NCBI RefSeq assembly: GCF_016820575.1
Contig: NZ_JAEMQH010000001.1
Span: forward strand, 868,001-932,000
Direction of reading: 5' to 3'
Origin: Marinobacter sediminum
GTDB lineage: Bacteria > Pseudomonadota > Gammaproteobacteria > Pseudomonadales > Oleiphilaceae
DNA: 64,000 nt
Positions 33,368 through 42,752 of the stretch are shown piece after piece. Below the pieces are notes generated by a model. That model was given only the letters and a program-made list of their open reading frames with translations. It did not search any database and was not told where the DNA came from. A program made the position numbers and the translations under genes. Within the stretch, counting starts at the first letter, position 1. Each line of letters opens with the position of its first letter.

Positions 33368-34819
33368 ATGATCGAGTCACCACTGCTGGAAAAGCTCAAT
33401 GGCTACATCGGCGGTCGCTGGACAGACAATGTACAGGGCAACACCTTTGATGTGTACAACCCGGCGACGGGCGATGTGATTGCAAAAGTAGCTTCCATGT
33501 CCGAGTCCGAGGTGGAAGATGCCGTTGCTGCTGGCAAGTCGGCTTTGCGCCTGACCAGCCCGTACTCCATTGAAACCCGCCGCAAGTGGCTGGAGGACAT
33601 TCGGGATGCGCTGAAGGCGAACCGGGAAGAGGTCGGCCGGATTTTGTGCATGGAACACGGCAAGCCGTTGCAGGAAGCCCAGGGTGAAGTGGATTACGCA
33701 GCGGGATTCTTCGATTACTGCTCCAAGCACATCCAGGCGCTGGACGCCCACACCATTCCGGAAAAGCCGAAAGACTGCACCTGGACGGTTCACTACCGCC
33801 CGGTGGGTGTGACCGGATTGATCACGCCCTGGAACTTCCCGATCGGCATGATCGCCAAGAAGCTGTCAGCCGCGCTGGCGGCAGGCTGCCCGTCGGTGAT
33901 CAAGCCGGCCAGTGAGACCCCGCTGACCATGATTGCCCTGTTCACCCTGATGGATCAGCACACCGACATGCCCGATGGCATGGTCAACCTGGTGATGGGC
34001 AAGGCCAGTGTGATTGGAAAGGTTCTGTGCGAAAGCCCGGATGTGCCGATGCTGAGCTTTACCGGTTCCACCGAGGTGGGCCGCAAGCTGATTCAGGACA
34101 CCGCTGATCAGGTGAAGAAACTGGCGCTGGAACTGGGCGGAAACGCACCGTTCATTGTCTTCGACGACGCCGATCTGGATGCCGCCGCTGATAACCTGAT
34201 TGCCAACAAATTCCGTGGTGGTGGCCAAACCTGCGTCTGCGCCAACCGCATCTTCGTGCATGAAAAGGTGGCCGACGCCTTCGGCGAAAAACTCGCCGAG
34301 CGCGTTAACAAAATGACCGTGGGTGATGGCATCAACGGTGATGTCGATCTCGGCCCGCTGATCAACAAGGCCGGTTTCGACAAAGTGAAGCGTCATCTGG
34401 AAGACGCGCTTGAGCAGGGCGCCAGCCTGGTGGCCGGTAAGCAGCCGGGCGATCTGGGTGATGGTCTGTTCTTCCCGCCGACGGTTATTACCGACGTCAC
34501 CCGGGATATGTGCTGCTACCGCGAGGAAACTTTCGGGCCGCTGGTTCCGATGGCGCTGTTCCGCACGGAAGAGGAAGTTATCGAGGCCGGTAACGACACC
34601 GAGTTTGGTCTGGCCTCTTACGTGTTCACCGGTGACGCCGAGCGCGCCCAGCGCGTGGCTGCCGGCCTGCGTTTTGGCCACTGCGGTTGGAATACCGGCA
34701 CCGGGCCCACGCCGGAAGCGCCGTTCGGCGGGATGAAGGCGTCCGGCATTGGCCGCGAAGGTGGTCTGGAAGGGCTGTTTGAGTTTGTCGAAGCGCAGAC
34801 GGTGCCGCGCGGCTTTTAA
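33368..34819 (+). CDS. NAD(P)-dependent aldehyde dehydrogenase (succinate/glutarate-semialdehyde type)
   Basis: 483 residues. The ALDH core includes ITPWNFPIGMIAKKLSAAL (cofactor site), SFTGSTEVGRKL, the general base Glu in LALELGGNAPFIV and the nucleophile Cys in GGGQTCVCANR, ending with FGGMKASGIGREGG. The FRGGGQTC form and closeness to GabD suggest a semialdehyde substrate. AGGAG before ATG 33368 sets the start. Its divergence from the acetylpolyamine amidohydrolase gene suggests it oxidises the C4 or C5 semialdehyde made from putrescine or cadaverine. Confidence 0.88.
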   Translation: MIESPLLEKLNGYIGGRWTDNVQGNTFDVYNPATGDVIAKVASMSESEVEDAVAAGKSALRLTSPYSIETRRKWLEDIRDALKANREEVGRILCMEHGKPLQEAQGEVDYAAGFFDYCSKHIQALDAHTIPEKPKDCTWTVHYRPVGVTGLITPWNFPIGMIAKKLSAALAAGCPSVIKPASETPLTMIALFTLMDQHTDMPDGMVNLVMGKASVIGKVLCESPDVPMLSFTGSTEVGRKLIQDTADQVKKLALELGGNAPFIVFDDADLDAAADNLIANKFRGGGQTCVCANRIFVHEKVADAFGEKLAERVNKMTVGDGINGDVDLGPLINKAGFDKVKRHLEDALEQGASLVAGKQPGDLGDGLFFPPTVITDVTRDMCCYREETFGPLVPMALFRTEEEVIEAGNDTEFGLASYVFTGDAERAQRVAAGLRFGHCGWNTGTGPTPEAPFGGMKASGIGREGGLEGLFEFVEAQTVPRGF

Positions 34820-34846
34820 TTGAAAAGCCAACTCCACAGCCGAACA

Positions 34847-34954
34847 GCACGAGGGCGGGGCGCTTTTCAGGACTGTGTGGGGCCAGGGATGGCCCCACTC
34901 AAGCGCACATGGATGTGCTTGTAGCGTGTCCTGAAAAGCGCCCCGCTCTTGTGC
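34847..34954. repeat. Structured palindromic repeat, copy 3 (diverged)
   Basis: The 27-bp outer arms (34847-34873 and 34928-34954) are complementary, with two positions that become G-U pairs in RNA. The interior holds GGGGCCAGGGATGGCCCC and AAGCGCACATGGATGTGCTT. These match, in reverse orientation, the GGAGCCATGGATGGC and CAAGCGTCACATGGACGTGCTTG parts of copies 1 and 2. The outer arms share almost no sequence with the other copies. Confidence 0.75.
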
Positions 34955-35057
34955 GACTTGTCAGAATTAAGAGGGTCAACCCGGGCCCGCAGAAATCCCC
35001 TTTTTCCCCTGTTATACTTTCACTCCTGTTTATTTAACCAGTAGCGAACGTTTTCCT

Positions 35058-37223
35058 ATGGATGTCTCTCACATAATCGACCCTCTCAATGATGCCCAGC
35101 GCGAGGCCGTCACCGCCCAGAACGATCACCTGCTGGTGCTGGCCGGGGCCGGTAGTGGCAAGACCCGGGTGCTGGTGCATCGGATAGCGTGGTTGATGAC
35201 GGTGGACCGGGTGCCGCCGACTGGCATCCTTGCGGTGACCTTTACCAACAAGGCCTCCAAGGAAATGCGTTACCGCATCGAACAGATGATGGACATTCCG
35301 GCTCGCGGCCTCTGGTTTGGCACCTTCCACGGCATTGCTCACCGATTGCTGCGCTCACATTGGCAGGACGCAGGGTTACCGGAGAACTTCCAGGTGCTGG
35401 ACAGCGACGACCAGCTGCGGATGATCAAGCGGGTAATGCGGGAAAACCAGATTGATGAGAGCAAGTGGCCGCCCAAGCAGGCGCAATGGTTTATCAACAG
35501 CCAGAAAGATGAAGGTTTGCGGGCGGATCACATCCAGGAAAATCCGGGCGATCACTTCACCTCAACGATGCTGAAAATCTATCGCCAGTACGAAACTCTG
35601 TGCCAGCAGGGCGGCCTGGTGGATTTTGGGGAACTGCTGCTGCGCTCCCACGAGCTCTGGCTGCACCGGCCGGAATTGCTCGCCCATTACCAGAAGCGGT
35701 TCCAGCATATTCTGGTGGACGAGTTCCAGGACACCAACACGATTCAGTACGCCTGGCTGCAGGTGCTGGCTAGCCAGCAGGTGCCGCTGACGGTCGTTGG
35801 CGATGACGACCAGTCCATCTATGGCTGGCGCGGTGCCAAGGTTGAGAACATCCAGCAGTACCAGCGCGATTTCCCCAATGCCCGTTTGGTCCGGCTGGAG
35901 CAGAATTACCGATCCACACAGATGATCCTGAAGGCGGCCAACGCGGTGATCGCCAATAACCAGGGCCGGCTGGGCAAGGAATTGTGGACCGACGGCCCGG
36001 AGGGCGAGCCCATCAGCTTGTATTCCGCGTTTAACGAGCAGGACGAAGCTAACTACATTGCCGATAGCATCTCGGCCTGGGTCCAGGACGGCAACCTGCG
36101 CAGCGAGTCGGCCATTCTCTACCGCTCCAACGCCCAGTCACGAGTGTTGGAAGAAGCGTTGATGCGCCAGGGTATTCCGTACCGGGTATACGGTGGCCTT
36201 CGGTTCTACGATCGCCAGGAAATCCGTAACGCGCTGGCCTACCTGCGCCTGGTGCAGTATCGCCGTGACGATGCCGCATTCGAACGGGTGGTGAACCTGC
36301 CACCCCGGGGCATTGGTGCCAAGAGCCTGGCCGAGCTGCGGGAATATGCTACTGAACAGAGCATTTCGCTCTGGGAGTCGGCGGAACGCCTGCTCGAAGC
36401 CGGGCAGGTTAAAGGCCGGGCCAAGACCGGATTGCAGTCCTTCATCGCGATCATTGAAGGTCTGTCGGGCATGGTGGGCGATGCCAGCCTGCAGGGCCTG
36501 ATGAAGCAGACCATCGAAGACAGCGGCCTGAAGAATTACCACGCCAGCGAAAAGGGCGAAAAGGGCCAGGCCCGGGTGGAAAACCTGGAAGAACTGGTCA
36601 ACGCGCTGTCAGATTACGAGGTGGAAGACGGTGTCGACCCGATGGCCGAGTTTATTGCTCAAGCGGCCCTGGATGCGGGTGAGGCCCAGGCTGAGGCCCA
36701 TGAGGACAGTGTTCAGCTGATGACGCTGCACTCCGCCAAGGGCCTGGAATTTCCGATGGTATTTCTGGCCGGCGTCGAGGAGGGGTTATTCCCCCATGGT
36801 ATGTCGCTGGAAGAGCCAGGACGCATGGAAGAAGAACGCCGCTTGGCGTACGTCGGCATTACCCGGGCCATGAAAAAGCTGGTGCTCACTTACGCGGAAT
36901 CCCGCCGCTTGTACGGCCAGGAAAAGTTCAACGCTCTGTCCCGGTTTGTGCGTGAAATTCCTGCCGACTGCCTGCAGGAAGTCCGGTTGCGCAATACCGT
37001 CACGCGCCCGGCGATGCTGGAGCGCCCAAACGAAAGCATGTTCAGCCAGGATTCCGCGCAGCAGTCCGGGTTTAGTCTGGGCCAGCGGGTGCGCCATCCG
37101 AAGTTTGGCGAAGGCATTGTGATGAACTCAGAAGGAACCGGGCATCATACGCGGGTGCAGGTGAACTTTGAGGATGGCGCCAAGTGGTTGGTGCTGGCGT
37201 ATGCACCTTTGGAAGCCTGCTAG
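35058..37223 (+). CDS. uvrD: DNA helicase II UvrD
   Basis: 721 residues, the length of E. coli UvrD. It works in nucleotide-excision and mismatch repair. Motifs: LLVLAGAGSGKTRVLVHRI (I), HILVDEFQDTNTIQY (II), VVGDDDQSIYGWRGA (III), LEQNYRSTQMIL (IV), MTLHSAKGLEFPMVF (V), RRLAYVGITRAMKKL (VI). The end has the Tudor-like RNA-polymerase-binding module HPKFGEGIVMNSEGTG. It is monocistronic, between two copies of the palindromic repeat. Confidence 0.95.
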   Translation: MDVSHIIDPLNDAQREAVTAQNDHLLVLAGAGSGKTRVLVHRIAWLMTVDRVPPTGILAVTFTNKASKEMRYRIEQMMDIPARGLWFGTFHGIAHRLLRSHWQDAGLPENFQVLDSDDQLRMIKRVMRENQIDESKWPPKQAQWFINSQKDEGLRADHIQENPGDHFTSTMLKIYRQYETLCQQGGLVDFGELLLRSHELWLHRPELLAHYQKRFQHILVDEFQDTNTIQYAWLQVLASQQVPLTVVGDDDQSIYGWRGAKVENIQQYQRDFPNARLVRLEQNYRSTQMILKAANAVIANNQGRLGKELWTDGPEGEPISLYSAFNEQDEANYIADSISAWVQDGNLRSESAILYRSNAQSRVLEEALMRQGIPYRVYGGLRFYDRQEIRNALAYLRLVQYRRDDAAFERVVNLPPRGIGAKSLAELREYATEQSISLWESAERLLEAGQVKGRAKTGLQSFIAIIEGLSGMVGDASLQGLMKQTIEDSGLKNYHASEKGEKGQARVENLEELVNALSDYEVEDGVDPMAEFIAQAALDAGEAQAEAHEDSVQLMTLHSAKGLEFPMVFLAGVEEGLFPHGMSLEEPGRMEEERRLAYVGITRAMKKLVLTYAESRRLYGQEKFNALSRFVREIPADCLQEVRLRNTVTRPAMLERPNESMFSQDSAQQSGFSLGQRVRHPKFGEGIVMNSEGTGHHTRVQVNFEDGAKWLVLAYAPLEAC

Positions 37224-37245
37224 TTTGTGGGTTGCAGAGAGCTGA

Positions 37246-37331
37246 TAAAGCTTTCCAAAACCCGCTCGAGCACGTCCATGTGACGCTTGAGCTCCGCCAT
37301 CCATGGCTCCGCACAGTTTTGGAAAGCTTTA
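37246..37331. repeat. Structured palindromic repeat, copy 2
   Basis: An 86-bp element with perfect 16-bp outer arms (37246-37261 and 37316-37331). The inner 76 bp are nearly identical to copy 1 (one change, near 37268). It lies between the convergent uvrD and uppP genes, where it could also end transcription. Confidence 0.85.
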
Positions 37332-37366
37332 CCAGCCCTCCGCTTCCATCACTGTGCTGGCCTCAA

Positions 37367-38164
37367 TTACATCAAAACCGCGTAAATCACACCCGCCAGA
37401 ACAATGCGATAGATCACATACGGCCACATGCCCACGGTGTTCAGCCACTTCAAGAAGAAGTGGATGGCGGTGATGGCCATGATAAAGGACGTCACGCCAC
37501 CAAGCAGGAAGCCGCTCCAGTCGACAATGACATCCGAGGTGGCCACCTCCAGCAGCTTAACTGCCGACGCCAGCACGATAATGGGAATGGCCAGCAAGAA
37601 GGAGAACCGTGAGGCGGTGTGACGAGTCATGCCCAGGAACAGGCCGGCGGTGATGGTGACGCCAGAGCGCGACGTGCCGGGCACCAGTGCCATGGCCTGG
37701 GCGATGCCGACCACAACGGCGTCTTTCCAGTTCAGTTGATCCAGAGTGCGCTGTCGCTTGGGCAGCCAATCAGCGATGCCCAACAGCAGGCCGAATACCA
37801 GGGTGGTGGTAAAGATTACTTCCACGGCCCGCAATTCATTGTCGATCATGTCCAGCAACGCCAGTCCCGCCAAACCGGCTGGGATGGTGCCGATCACCAG
37901 ATAGAACGCCAGCGCGCCTTGGCCAACAAGCTTGCGCCGGGTGACGGACAGCAAGCCATCCCGGGCGATGCCGAAAACATCATGTCGGAAGTAGAGCACC
38001 ACCGCTAAAAGGGTCCCAAGGTGCACCGAAAGATCAAACCCCACGCCCTGATCGGTCCAGCCAAAAAATGCCGGGGTCAGGATCAGGTGAGCGGAACTGG
38101 AGATTGGCAGGAATTCGGTCAGTCCCTGTAAAAGGCCTAGAAAGAGGGCCTGAAAAGCATCCAT
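37367..38164 (-). CDS. uppP: Undecaprenyl-diphosphate phosphatase UppP (BacA)
   Basis: 265 residues, a polytopic inner-membrane enzyme that recycles the cell-wall lipid carrier. Signatures: FLGLLQGLTEFLPISSSAHL with the catalytic Glu, and VPGTSRSGVTITAGL with the Arg. About eight membrane helices alternate with charged loops. The ATG at 38164 is chosen because the protein then starts directly at the conserved MDAFQALFLG; the longer frame upstream is not protein-like. Confidence 0.95.
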   Translation of the reverse strand: MDAFQALFLGLLQGLTEFLPISSSAHLILTPAFFGWTDQGVGFDLSVHLGTLLAVVLYFRHDVFGIARDGLLSVTRRKLVGQGALAFYLVIGTIPAGLAGLALLDMIDNELRAVEVIFTTTLVFGLLLGIADWLPKRQRTLDQLNWKDAVVVGIAQAMALVPGTSRSGVTITAGLFLGMTRHTASRFSFLLAIPIIVLASAVKLLEVATSDVIVDWSGFLLGGVTSFIMAITAIHFFLKWLNTVGMWPYVIYRIVLAGVIYAVLM

Positions 38165-38360
38165 AAGGCGAATCCGTTGTCTGACTGGGGCGGTGTTGCA
38201 AGCAGGCACGGATAGTAGCAGGGCACCCGGAAGCTGAACAGTCCAGCCCAGCGAGCCCGGAACAGTCGAGCGAGAGCACTCAGCACGCAAAGTAGGGTAT
38301 GGTTGGGTTTTTCAGGACCATAGGCTGGCGCTCGCCGGCCAACGTTTAAGATCGGACGCT

Positions 38361-39551
38361 ATGATTGCACTGCTTCGTCGTTACCCCTTGGCTGTAATTG
38401 TGCTGGCGCAGTTGTTCGGAACTTCGCTCTGGTTCAGCGTGAACGGGGTTTGGCTGTCGCTGTCACAGGAGTTGGGGCTCAGTGAGACCGATCTCGGGTT
38501 GCTGACCCTGGCGGTGCAGGCGGGTTTCATTGCCGGCACTTTAACGCTCGCGGTCACTGGCCTGGCCGACCGATTTGGGGCCAGTCATATCTTTGCGGTG
38601 TCCAGCTTGCTCGGGGCGTTGGTCAATGGCGGCTTCATACTGGTTGCGTCGCACCCTCCACTAGATCTTCTATTGCGATTTGCGACCGGGCTTTGCCTGG
38701 CCGGTATTTACCCTTTGGGTATGAAAATGGTCATTGCCTGGACGCCAAAACATGCGGGCGTGGCACTGGCATGGTTGGTAGGCATGCTAACTCTGGGCAC
38801 GGCGCTACCGCATCTGATGCGCGGAGCTACTTTGGGTATGCCCTGGCAGTGGCCTTTATTCGGGGGTTCCGCGCTGGCGCTGGCCGGCGGTGCCCTGGTA
38901 TTCCTGCTGGGAGAGGGTCCCCATTTGCCCAAGAATGCTGGCCGAGTGCCCCTCAGGCAGGGCCTGTCTGCTCTGCAAGCACCCACGTTTCGGGCAGCTG
39001 TCGGCGGGTATGTCGGTCACATGTGGGAACTCTACGCCTTCTGGATGCTGGTCCCCTTGTTGGCCGGGCGCGAGTTGGCGCGCCTGGGCATGGGCGATGG
39101 TTTCGTGCCCTGGTTCGCCTTTGCCATCATCGCCTCGGGCGCGGCCGGTTGTATTGGCGGTGGCTGGTTGAGTCGGCGACGGGGTAGTGAATGGGTGGCA
39201 CGGGTGGCACTGGCTACATCGGGGCTGGTTTGCCTGATTTACCCGTTTTTATCGGGGTTTTCCCCGATCCTGCTGGCGCTGTTATTGCTGGTGTGGGGGG
39301 TGGCGGTGGTGGCCGATTCGCCCCAGTTCTCGGCGCTGGCAGCGGCTCGGGCGCCACAAGCTTTCGTAGGATCATCGCTGGCGGTCATGAACGCCATTGG
39401 CTTTGGCGTGACTCTGCCCGCAATCTGGCTAACCAGTTGGCTGTGGGAATATCAGGGCGTTTGGGTGGTGTGCCTCCTGCTGCCCGGGCCAGTTTTCGGG
39501 TTGCTCGCACTGACCGCGCCAGAGCGCCGCGCCCGGAAACTGGCCGGCTGA
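38361..39551 (+). CDS. MFS transporter
   Basis: 396 residues with about twelve hydrophobic helices. The N-terminal motif FGTSLWFSVNGVWLSLS and the loop 2/3 motif GLADRFGASH mark a major facilitator. It belongs to the small-solute/efflux type related to cyanate or nitrate-like permeases by eye; the substrate is unknown. It is divergent from uppP with 196 nt between starts. Confidence 0.82.
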   Translation: MIALLRRYPLAVIVLAQLFGTSLWFSVNGVWLSLSQELGLSETDLGLLTLAVQAGFIAGTLTLAVTGLADRFGASHIFAVSSLLGALVNGGFILVASHPPLDLLLRFATGLCLAGIYPLGMKMVIAWTPKHAGVALAWLVGMLTLGTALPHLMRGATLGMPWQWPLFGGSALALAGGALVFLLGEGPHLPKNAGRVPLRQGLSALQAPTFRAAVGGYVGHMWELYAFWMLVPLLAGRELARLGMGDGFVPWFAFAIIASGAAGCIGGGWLSRRRGSEWVARVALATSGLVCLIYPFLSGFSPILLALLLLVWGVAVVADSPQFSALAAARAPQAFVGSSLAVMNAIGFGVTLPAIWLTSWLWEYQGVWVVCLLLPGPVFGLLALTAPERRARKLAG

Positions 39552-39575
39552 GCCTGAGTACCGATTAAGCGAGGA

Positions 39576-39980
39576 TCAGAGGTTTTGTTCAGGCACTTCC
39601 CGGATGCGGCCGTGCTCGTCAATGGCCACGTAAACGAACATGCCCTCAGTGACTTTGCGCGGGTGCTTGGCAGTACGGTCGCGGGTCCATACTTCCACCC
39701 GGAGCTTCATGGAGCTGCGGCCAATCTCCACCACTTCACAGTAGCAGCCCACCTGAGAGCCCACGCGCAGCGGTGACAAAAATTCCATGCGATCCATCGC
39801 TACGGTCGCGTTCCGGCCCTGGGAAATACGGCCGGCCATGGTGGCGGCAGCGATATCCATCTGTTTGACCAGCCAGCCCGCGAACACGTCGCCGTTGGGG
39901 TTGGTGTCAGAGGGAAGGGGTACAATCTGGAGGGTCAACTCACCGCGAGGGGTGGGTTTGTCGTCGTCGAAAGCCGTCAT
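39576..39980 (-). CDS. YciA-like acyl-CoA thioesterase
   Basis: 134 residues, one hotdog domain. The active region is DTNPNGDVFAGWLVKQMDIAAATMA, then AMDRMEFLSPLRVGSQVGCYCE and an acyl-CoA-binding VWTRDR. It hydrolyses acyl-CoA esters in the cytoplasm. ATG 39980 gives the YciA length; an ATG at 40025 would add 15 residues and cannot be excluded. Confidence 0.88.
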   Translation of the reverse strand: MTAFDDDKPTPRGELTLQIVPLPSDTNPNGDVFAGWLVKQMDIAAATMAGRISQGRNATVAMDRMEFLSPLRVGSQVGCYCEVVEIGRSSMKLRVEVWTRDRTAKHPRKVTEGMFVYVAIDEHGRIREVPEQNL

Positions 39981-40085
39981 GGAAGTTTGCCCTGGTGTTA
40001 ATTCTGGAATTGTTATACCACGCATGTTAACGGCCTGTGGCCCGGCTGCAAGCAGATTTCACGTTTTCAGGCTATATTTCAGAAC

Positions 40086-40103
40086 CTGTAACAAAGTTGT
40101 CAT
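40086..40103 (+). promoter_or_regulatory. PhoB box upstream of pstS
   Basis: CTGTAACAAAGTTGTCAT reads as two direct 11-bp repeats of the PhoB consensus (CTGTCATAAA.CTGTCA). A TTTAAT at 40112-40117 is placed as its -10. The transcript would begin about 55 nt before the pstS start, so the pst operon is inferred to be induced by phosphate starvation. Confidence 0.8.
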
Positions 40104-40177
40104 AGAGAGTCTTTAATCTTCACTCATCGGTAAATCAGATCCATACAAAACGTCCAACCGATTTATGGAGACTCAAC

Positions 40178-41221
40178 GTGAACAGATTGAATAAAACACT
40201 CGCAACTGTAGCGCTGGCCGGTTCCGTAGCCGCCATGTCTGCGCCTGCCATGGCTCGCGACACCATCAGCATCGTTGGTTCCTCAACGGTCTACCCGTTC
40301 GCGACTGTTGTTGCCGAACGCTTCGGTACCAAAACCGATTTTAAAACTCCGAAGCTGGAATCAACCGGCTCCGGTGGCGGAATGAAGTTGTTCTGTCAGG
40401 GCATCGGTACTCAGCACCCGGACATCACCAATGCGTCACGTCGCATGAAGGCGTCCGAATACGAGATGTGCCAGAAGAATGGCGTGACCGACATCACTGA
40501 GTTCCGTATCGGCTCTGACGGCATCGTTATCGCCAGCTCCAAGGATGCACAAAACCTGGAGCTCAGCCTTGAGCAACTGTTCCTGGCCCTGGGTTCCAAG
40601 GTGCCGGTCAACGGTGAGTGGGTTGCCAACCCGAATAAGAACTGGAGCGACGTCGATTCCAGCCTGCCGAACAAGCCGATTCGTGTGATGGGTCCGCCGC
40701 CGACTTCCGGTACCCGTGACTCGTTCAACGAGCTGGCTCTGGCCGCTGGTTGCGATGCTTTGCCTGAAGCTGAAAGCCTGAGCAAGGACGATCACAAAGC
40801 CATCTGTGAAAGCGTTCGTGAAGACGGTGCCTTCATCGAAGCTGGTGAGAATGACAACCTGATCGTACAAAAACTGATCGGCGATACGGACATGTACGGT
40901 GTGTTCGGCTTCAGCTTTCTTGAAGAGAATGCCGACCGTCTGCAAGCCGCGACTCTGGACGGCAAGGTGCCGACCGCGGACGCCATTGCAGCCGAAGAGT
41001 ATCCGGTCGCTCGCTCACTGTTCTTCTACGTCAAGCAAGCTCACGTTGGCGTTATTCCGGGTATCCAGGAGTTCGTAGAGGAATTCACCAGCAACGCTGC
41101 CATGGGCCAGAACGGGTACCTGAAGAGCGTTGGTCTGATCGTGCCACCGCGCGACCAGCTGATGACGTTGATGGACAAGGCTGAAAACATGCCTAAGCTG
41201 GCTCTGGAGGAGCTGAAGTAA
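40178..41221 (+). CDS. pstS: Phosphate ABC transporter substrate-binding protein PstS
   Basis: 347 residues with a signal peptide (LATVALAGSVAAMSAPAMA). Phosphate-binding segments are TISIVGSSTVYPFA, ESTGSGGGMKLFC and PPPTSGTRDSFNE. It is a periplasmic receptor for inorganic phosphate. It starts with GTG at 40178 after GGAG; the PhoB box is upstream and a hairpin attenuator follows. It is of the long PstS type common in marine gammaproteobacteria. Confidence 0.95.
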   Translation: MNRLNKTLATVALAGSVAAMSAPAMARDTISIVGSSTVYPFATVVAERFGTKTDFKTPKLESTGSGGGMKLFCQGIGTQHPDITNASRRMKASEYEMCQKNGVTDITEFRIGSDGIVIASSKDAQNLELSLEQLFLALGSKVPVNGEWVANPNKNWSDVDSSLPNKPIRVMGPPPTSGTRDSFNELALAAGCDALPEAESLSKDDHKAICESVREDGAFIEAGENDNLIVQKLIGDTDMYGVFGFSFLEENADRLQAATLDGKVPTADAIAAEEYPVARSLFFYVKQAHVGVIPGIQEFVEEFTSNAAMGQNGYLKSVGLIVPPRDQLMTLMDKAENMPKLALEELK

Positions 41222-41244
41222 ACCGAACAGCTCGATGAAACCAG

Positions 41245-41277
41245 GGGTGCGGGTCCGGAACAGGACCCGCACCCTTT
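41245..41277 (+). terminator. Attenuator/terminator between pstS and pstC
   Basis: A perfect 12-bp stem GGGTGCGGGTCC / GGACCCGCACCC is followed by only three T. A partial terminator here would make more PstS than membrane components, a common layout of pst operons. Confidence 0.75.
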
Positions 41278-41363
41278 CGTACATCTAGGAAGACCATTCA
41301 GTGCCATGGATAGTTTGAAACTGTAAACTGGGCGCCTAATCGAAGTCGTAGACAGGATTATTC

Positions 41364-42752
41364 ATGCAACCGGCTAATTTGTTACTGCTCACCCTGGTAC
41401 TTGCCGTTGTGGCTTATGGTCTGGGGTATGCCCGGTCACGGTCACTGGCTATGCCACTGGGCGGCATTCGTCATCTCAAATCCCTGCCTTTCTATTACGG
41501 CGCGCGTGCCGCGCTGTGGAGCGGCATCCCGGCGCTGATCGTGCTGGGCTGCTGGGCCGCTTTCCAGGGCAAGGTGATCCAGCTCATTATCATTGGCGGG
41601 CTGCCGCCGGAGCTGATCCCCGAGACCGAAGGCCAGGCCAGCCTGCTGCTGAGTAAAATCAGCAACGTTGCCAGCGGCGCCCTGCCGGCCGGCTTTGTCG
41701 AGGCGCCGATCGCTGAAGCGGCGGAACGCTTGAAGGCATTGCGGGAGCAGAGCCGGTTGCTGATGTCGGCGCTGGTGGTTTCGGTCTCGGTGCTTGCCGG
41801 GTTCCTGGGCTGGCTGCGGATTCGGCCACGGTTAAATGCCCGGTCCCAGGTTGAATCCATCCTGAAGTGGCTGTTCTTCGCCTGTGCCGCCCTGGCTATC
41901 CTGACCACGGTTGGCATTATCTTCTCCGTGGCCTTTGAAACCTTCCGCTTCTTCGGCAAGGTCCCGTTTACCGAGTTTATCTTTGGTTCCCAGTGGAGCC
42001 CTCAGACTGCCCTGCGAGCGGATCAGGTGGCTGCCGAGGGTGCCTTCGGCATGATTCCGTTGTTCACCGGTACGCTGCTGATCTCCGCCATTGCCATGGT
42101 GGTGGCGGTGCCGGTGGGTTTGCTCTCGGCAATCTACCTGTCGGAATACGCCAACAAGAGAGTTCGTGGCGTGGTGAAACCGTTGCTGGAGATGCTGGCC
42201 GGTATTCCTACCGTGGTGTATGGCTTCTTTGCCGCGCTGACCGTCGCTCCGTTCATCAGCGATCTTGCTGCCGCCATCGGCATCGAAGCATCGTCCCAGA
42301 GTGCACTCGCCGCCGGCGGTGTCATGGGCATCATGATCATTCCGTTTGTATCCTCGCTGTCGGACGACGTTATTAACGCGGTGCCGCAAACACTTCGTGA
42401 CGGCTCGCTGGCGCTGGGCGCGACCCAGTCCGAGACCATGAAAAAGGTCATCTTCCCGGCCGCCTTGCCGGGCATCATGGGCGGTGTTTTGCTGGCGGTC
42501 TCCCGGGCGATTGGCGAAACCATGATTGTGGTGATGGCCGCAGGCCTGGCAGCAAACCTGACTGCCAATCCGCTTGAAACGGTCACCACCGTGACCGTGC
42601 AGATCGTGACCCTGTTGACCGGGGATCAGGAATTCGACAGCGCCAAGACCCTGGCCGCCTTTGCATTGGGCGCCATGCTCTTCCTGTCGACCCTGCTGCT
42701 CAACGTAATAGCCTTGAAAATCGTGCGTAAATATCGGGAACAGTATGACTGA
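41364..42752 (+). CDS. pstC: Phosphate ABC transporter permease PstC
   Basis: 462 residues, longer than E. coli PstC (319) because of an extra N-terminal region with two membrane helices and a periplasmic loop. The permease core has IPLFTGTLLISAIAMVVAVPVG, KPLLEMLAGIPTVVYGFFA and the coupling loop ALGATQSETMKKVIFP. It overlaps pstA by 8 nt. The enlarged form matches that of the following PstA. Confidence 0.93.
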   Translation: MQPANLLLLTLVLAVVAYGLGYARSRSLAMPLGGIRHLKSLPFYYGARAALWSGIPALIVLGCWAAFQGKVIQLIIIGGLPPELIPETEGQASLLLSKISNVASGALPAGFVEAPIAEAAERLKALREQSRLLMSALVVSVSVLAGFLGWLRIRPRLNARSQVESILKWLFFACAALAILTTVGIIFSVAFETFRFFGKVPFTEFIFGSQWSPQTALRADQVAAEGAFGMIPLFTGTLLISAIAMVVAVPVGLLSAIYLSEYANKRVRGVVKPLLEMLAGIPTVVYGFFAALTVAPFISDLAAAIGIEASSQSALAAGGVMGIMIIPFVSSLSDDVINAVPQTLRDGSLALGATQSETMKKVIFPAALPGIMGGVLLAVSRAIGETMIVVMAAGLAANLTANPLETVTTVTVQIVTLLTGDQEFDSAKTLAAFALGAMLFLSTLLLNVIALKIVRKYREQYD

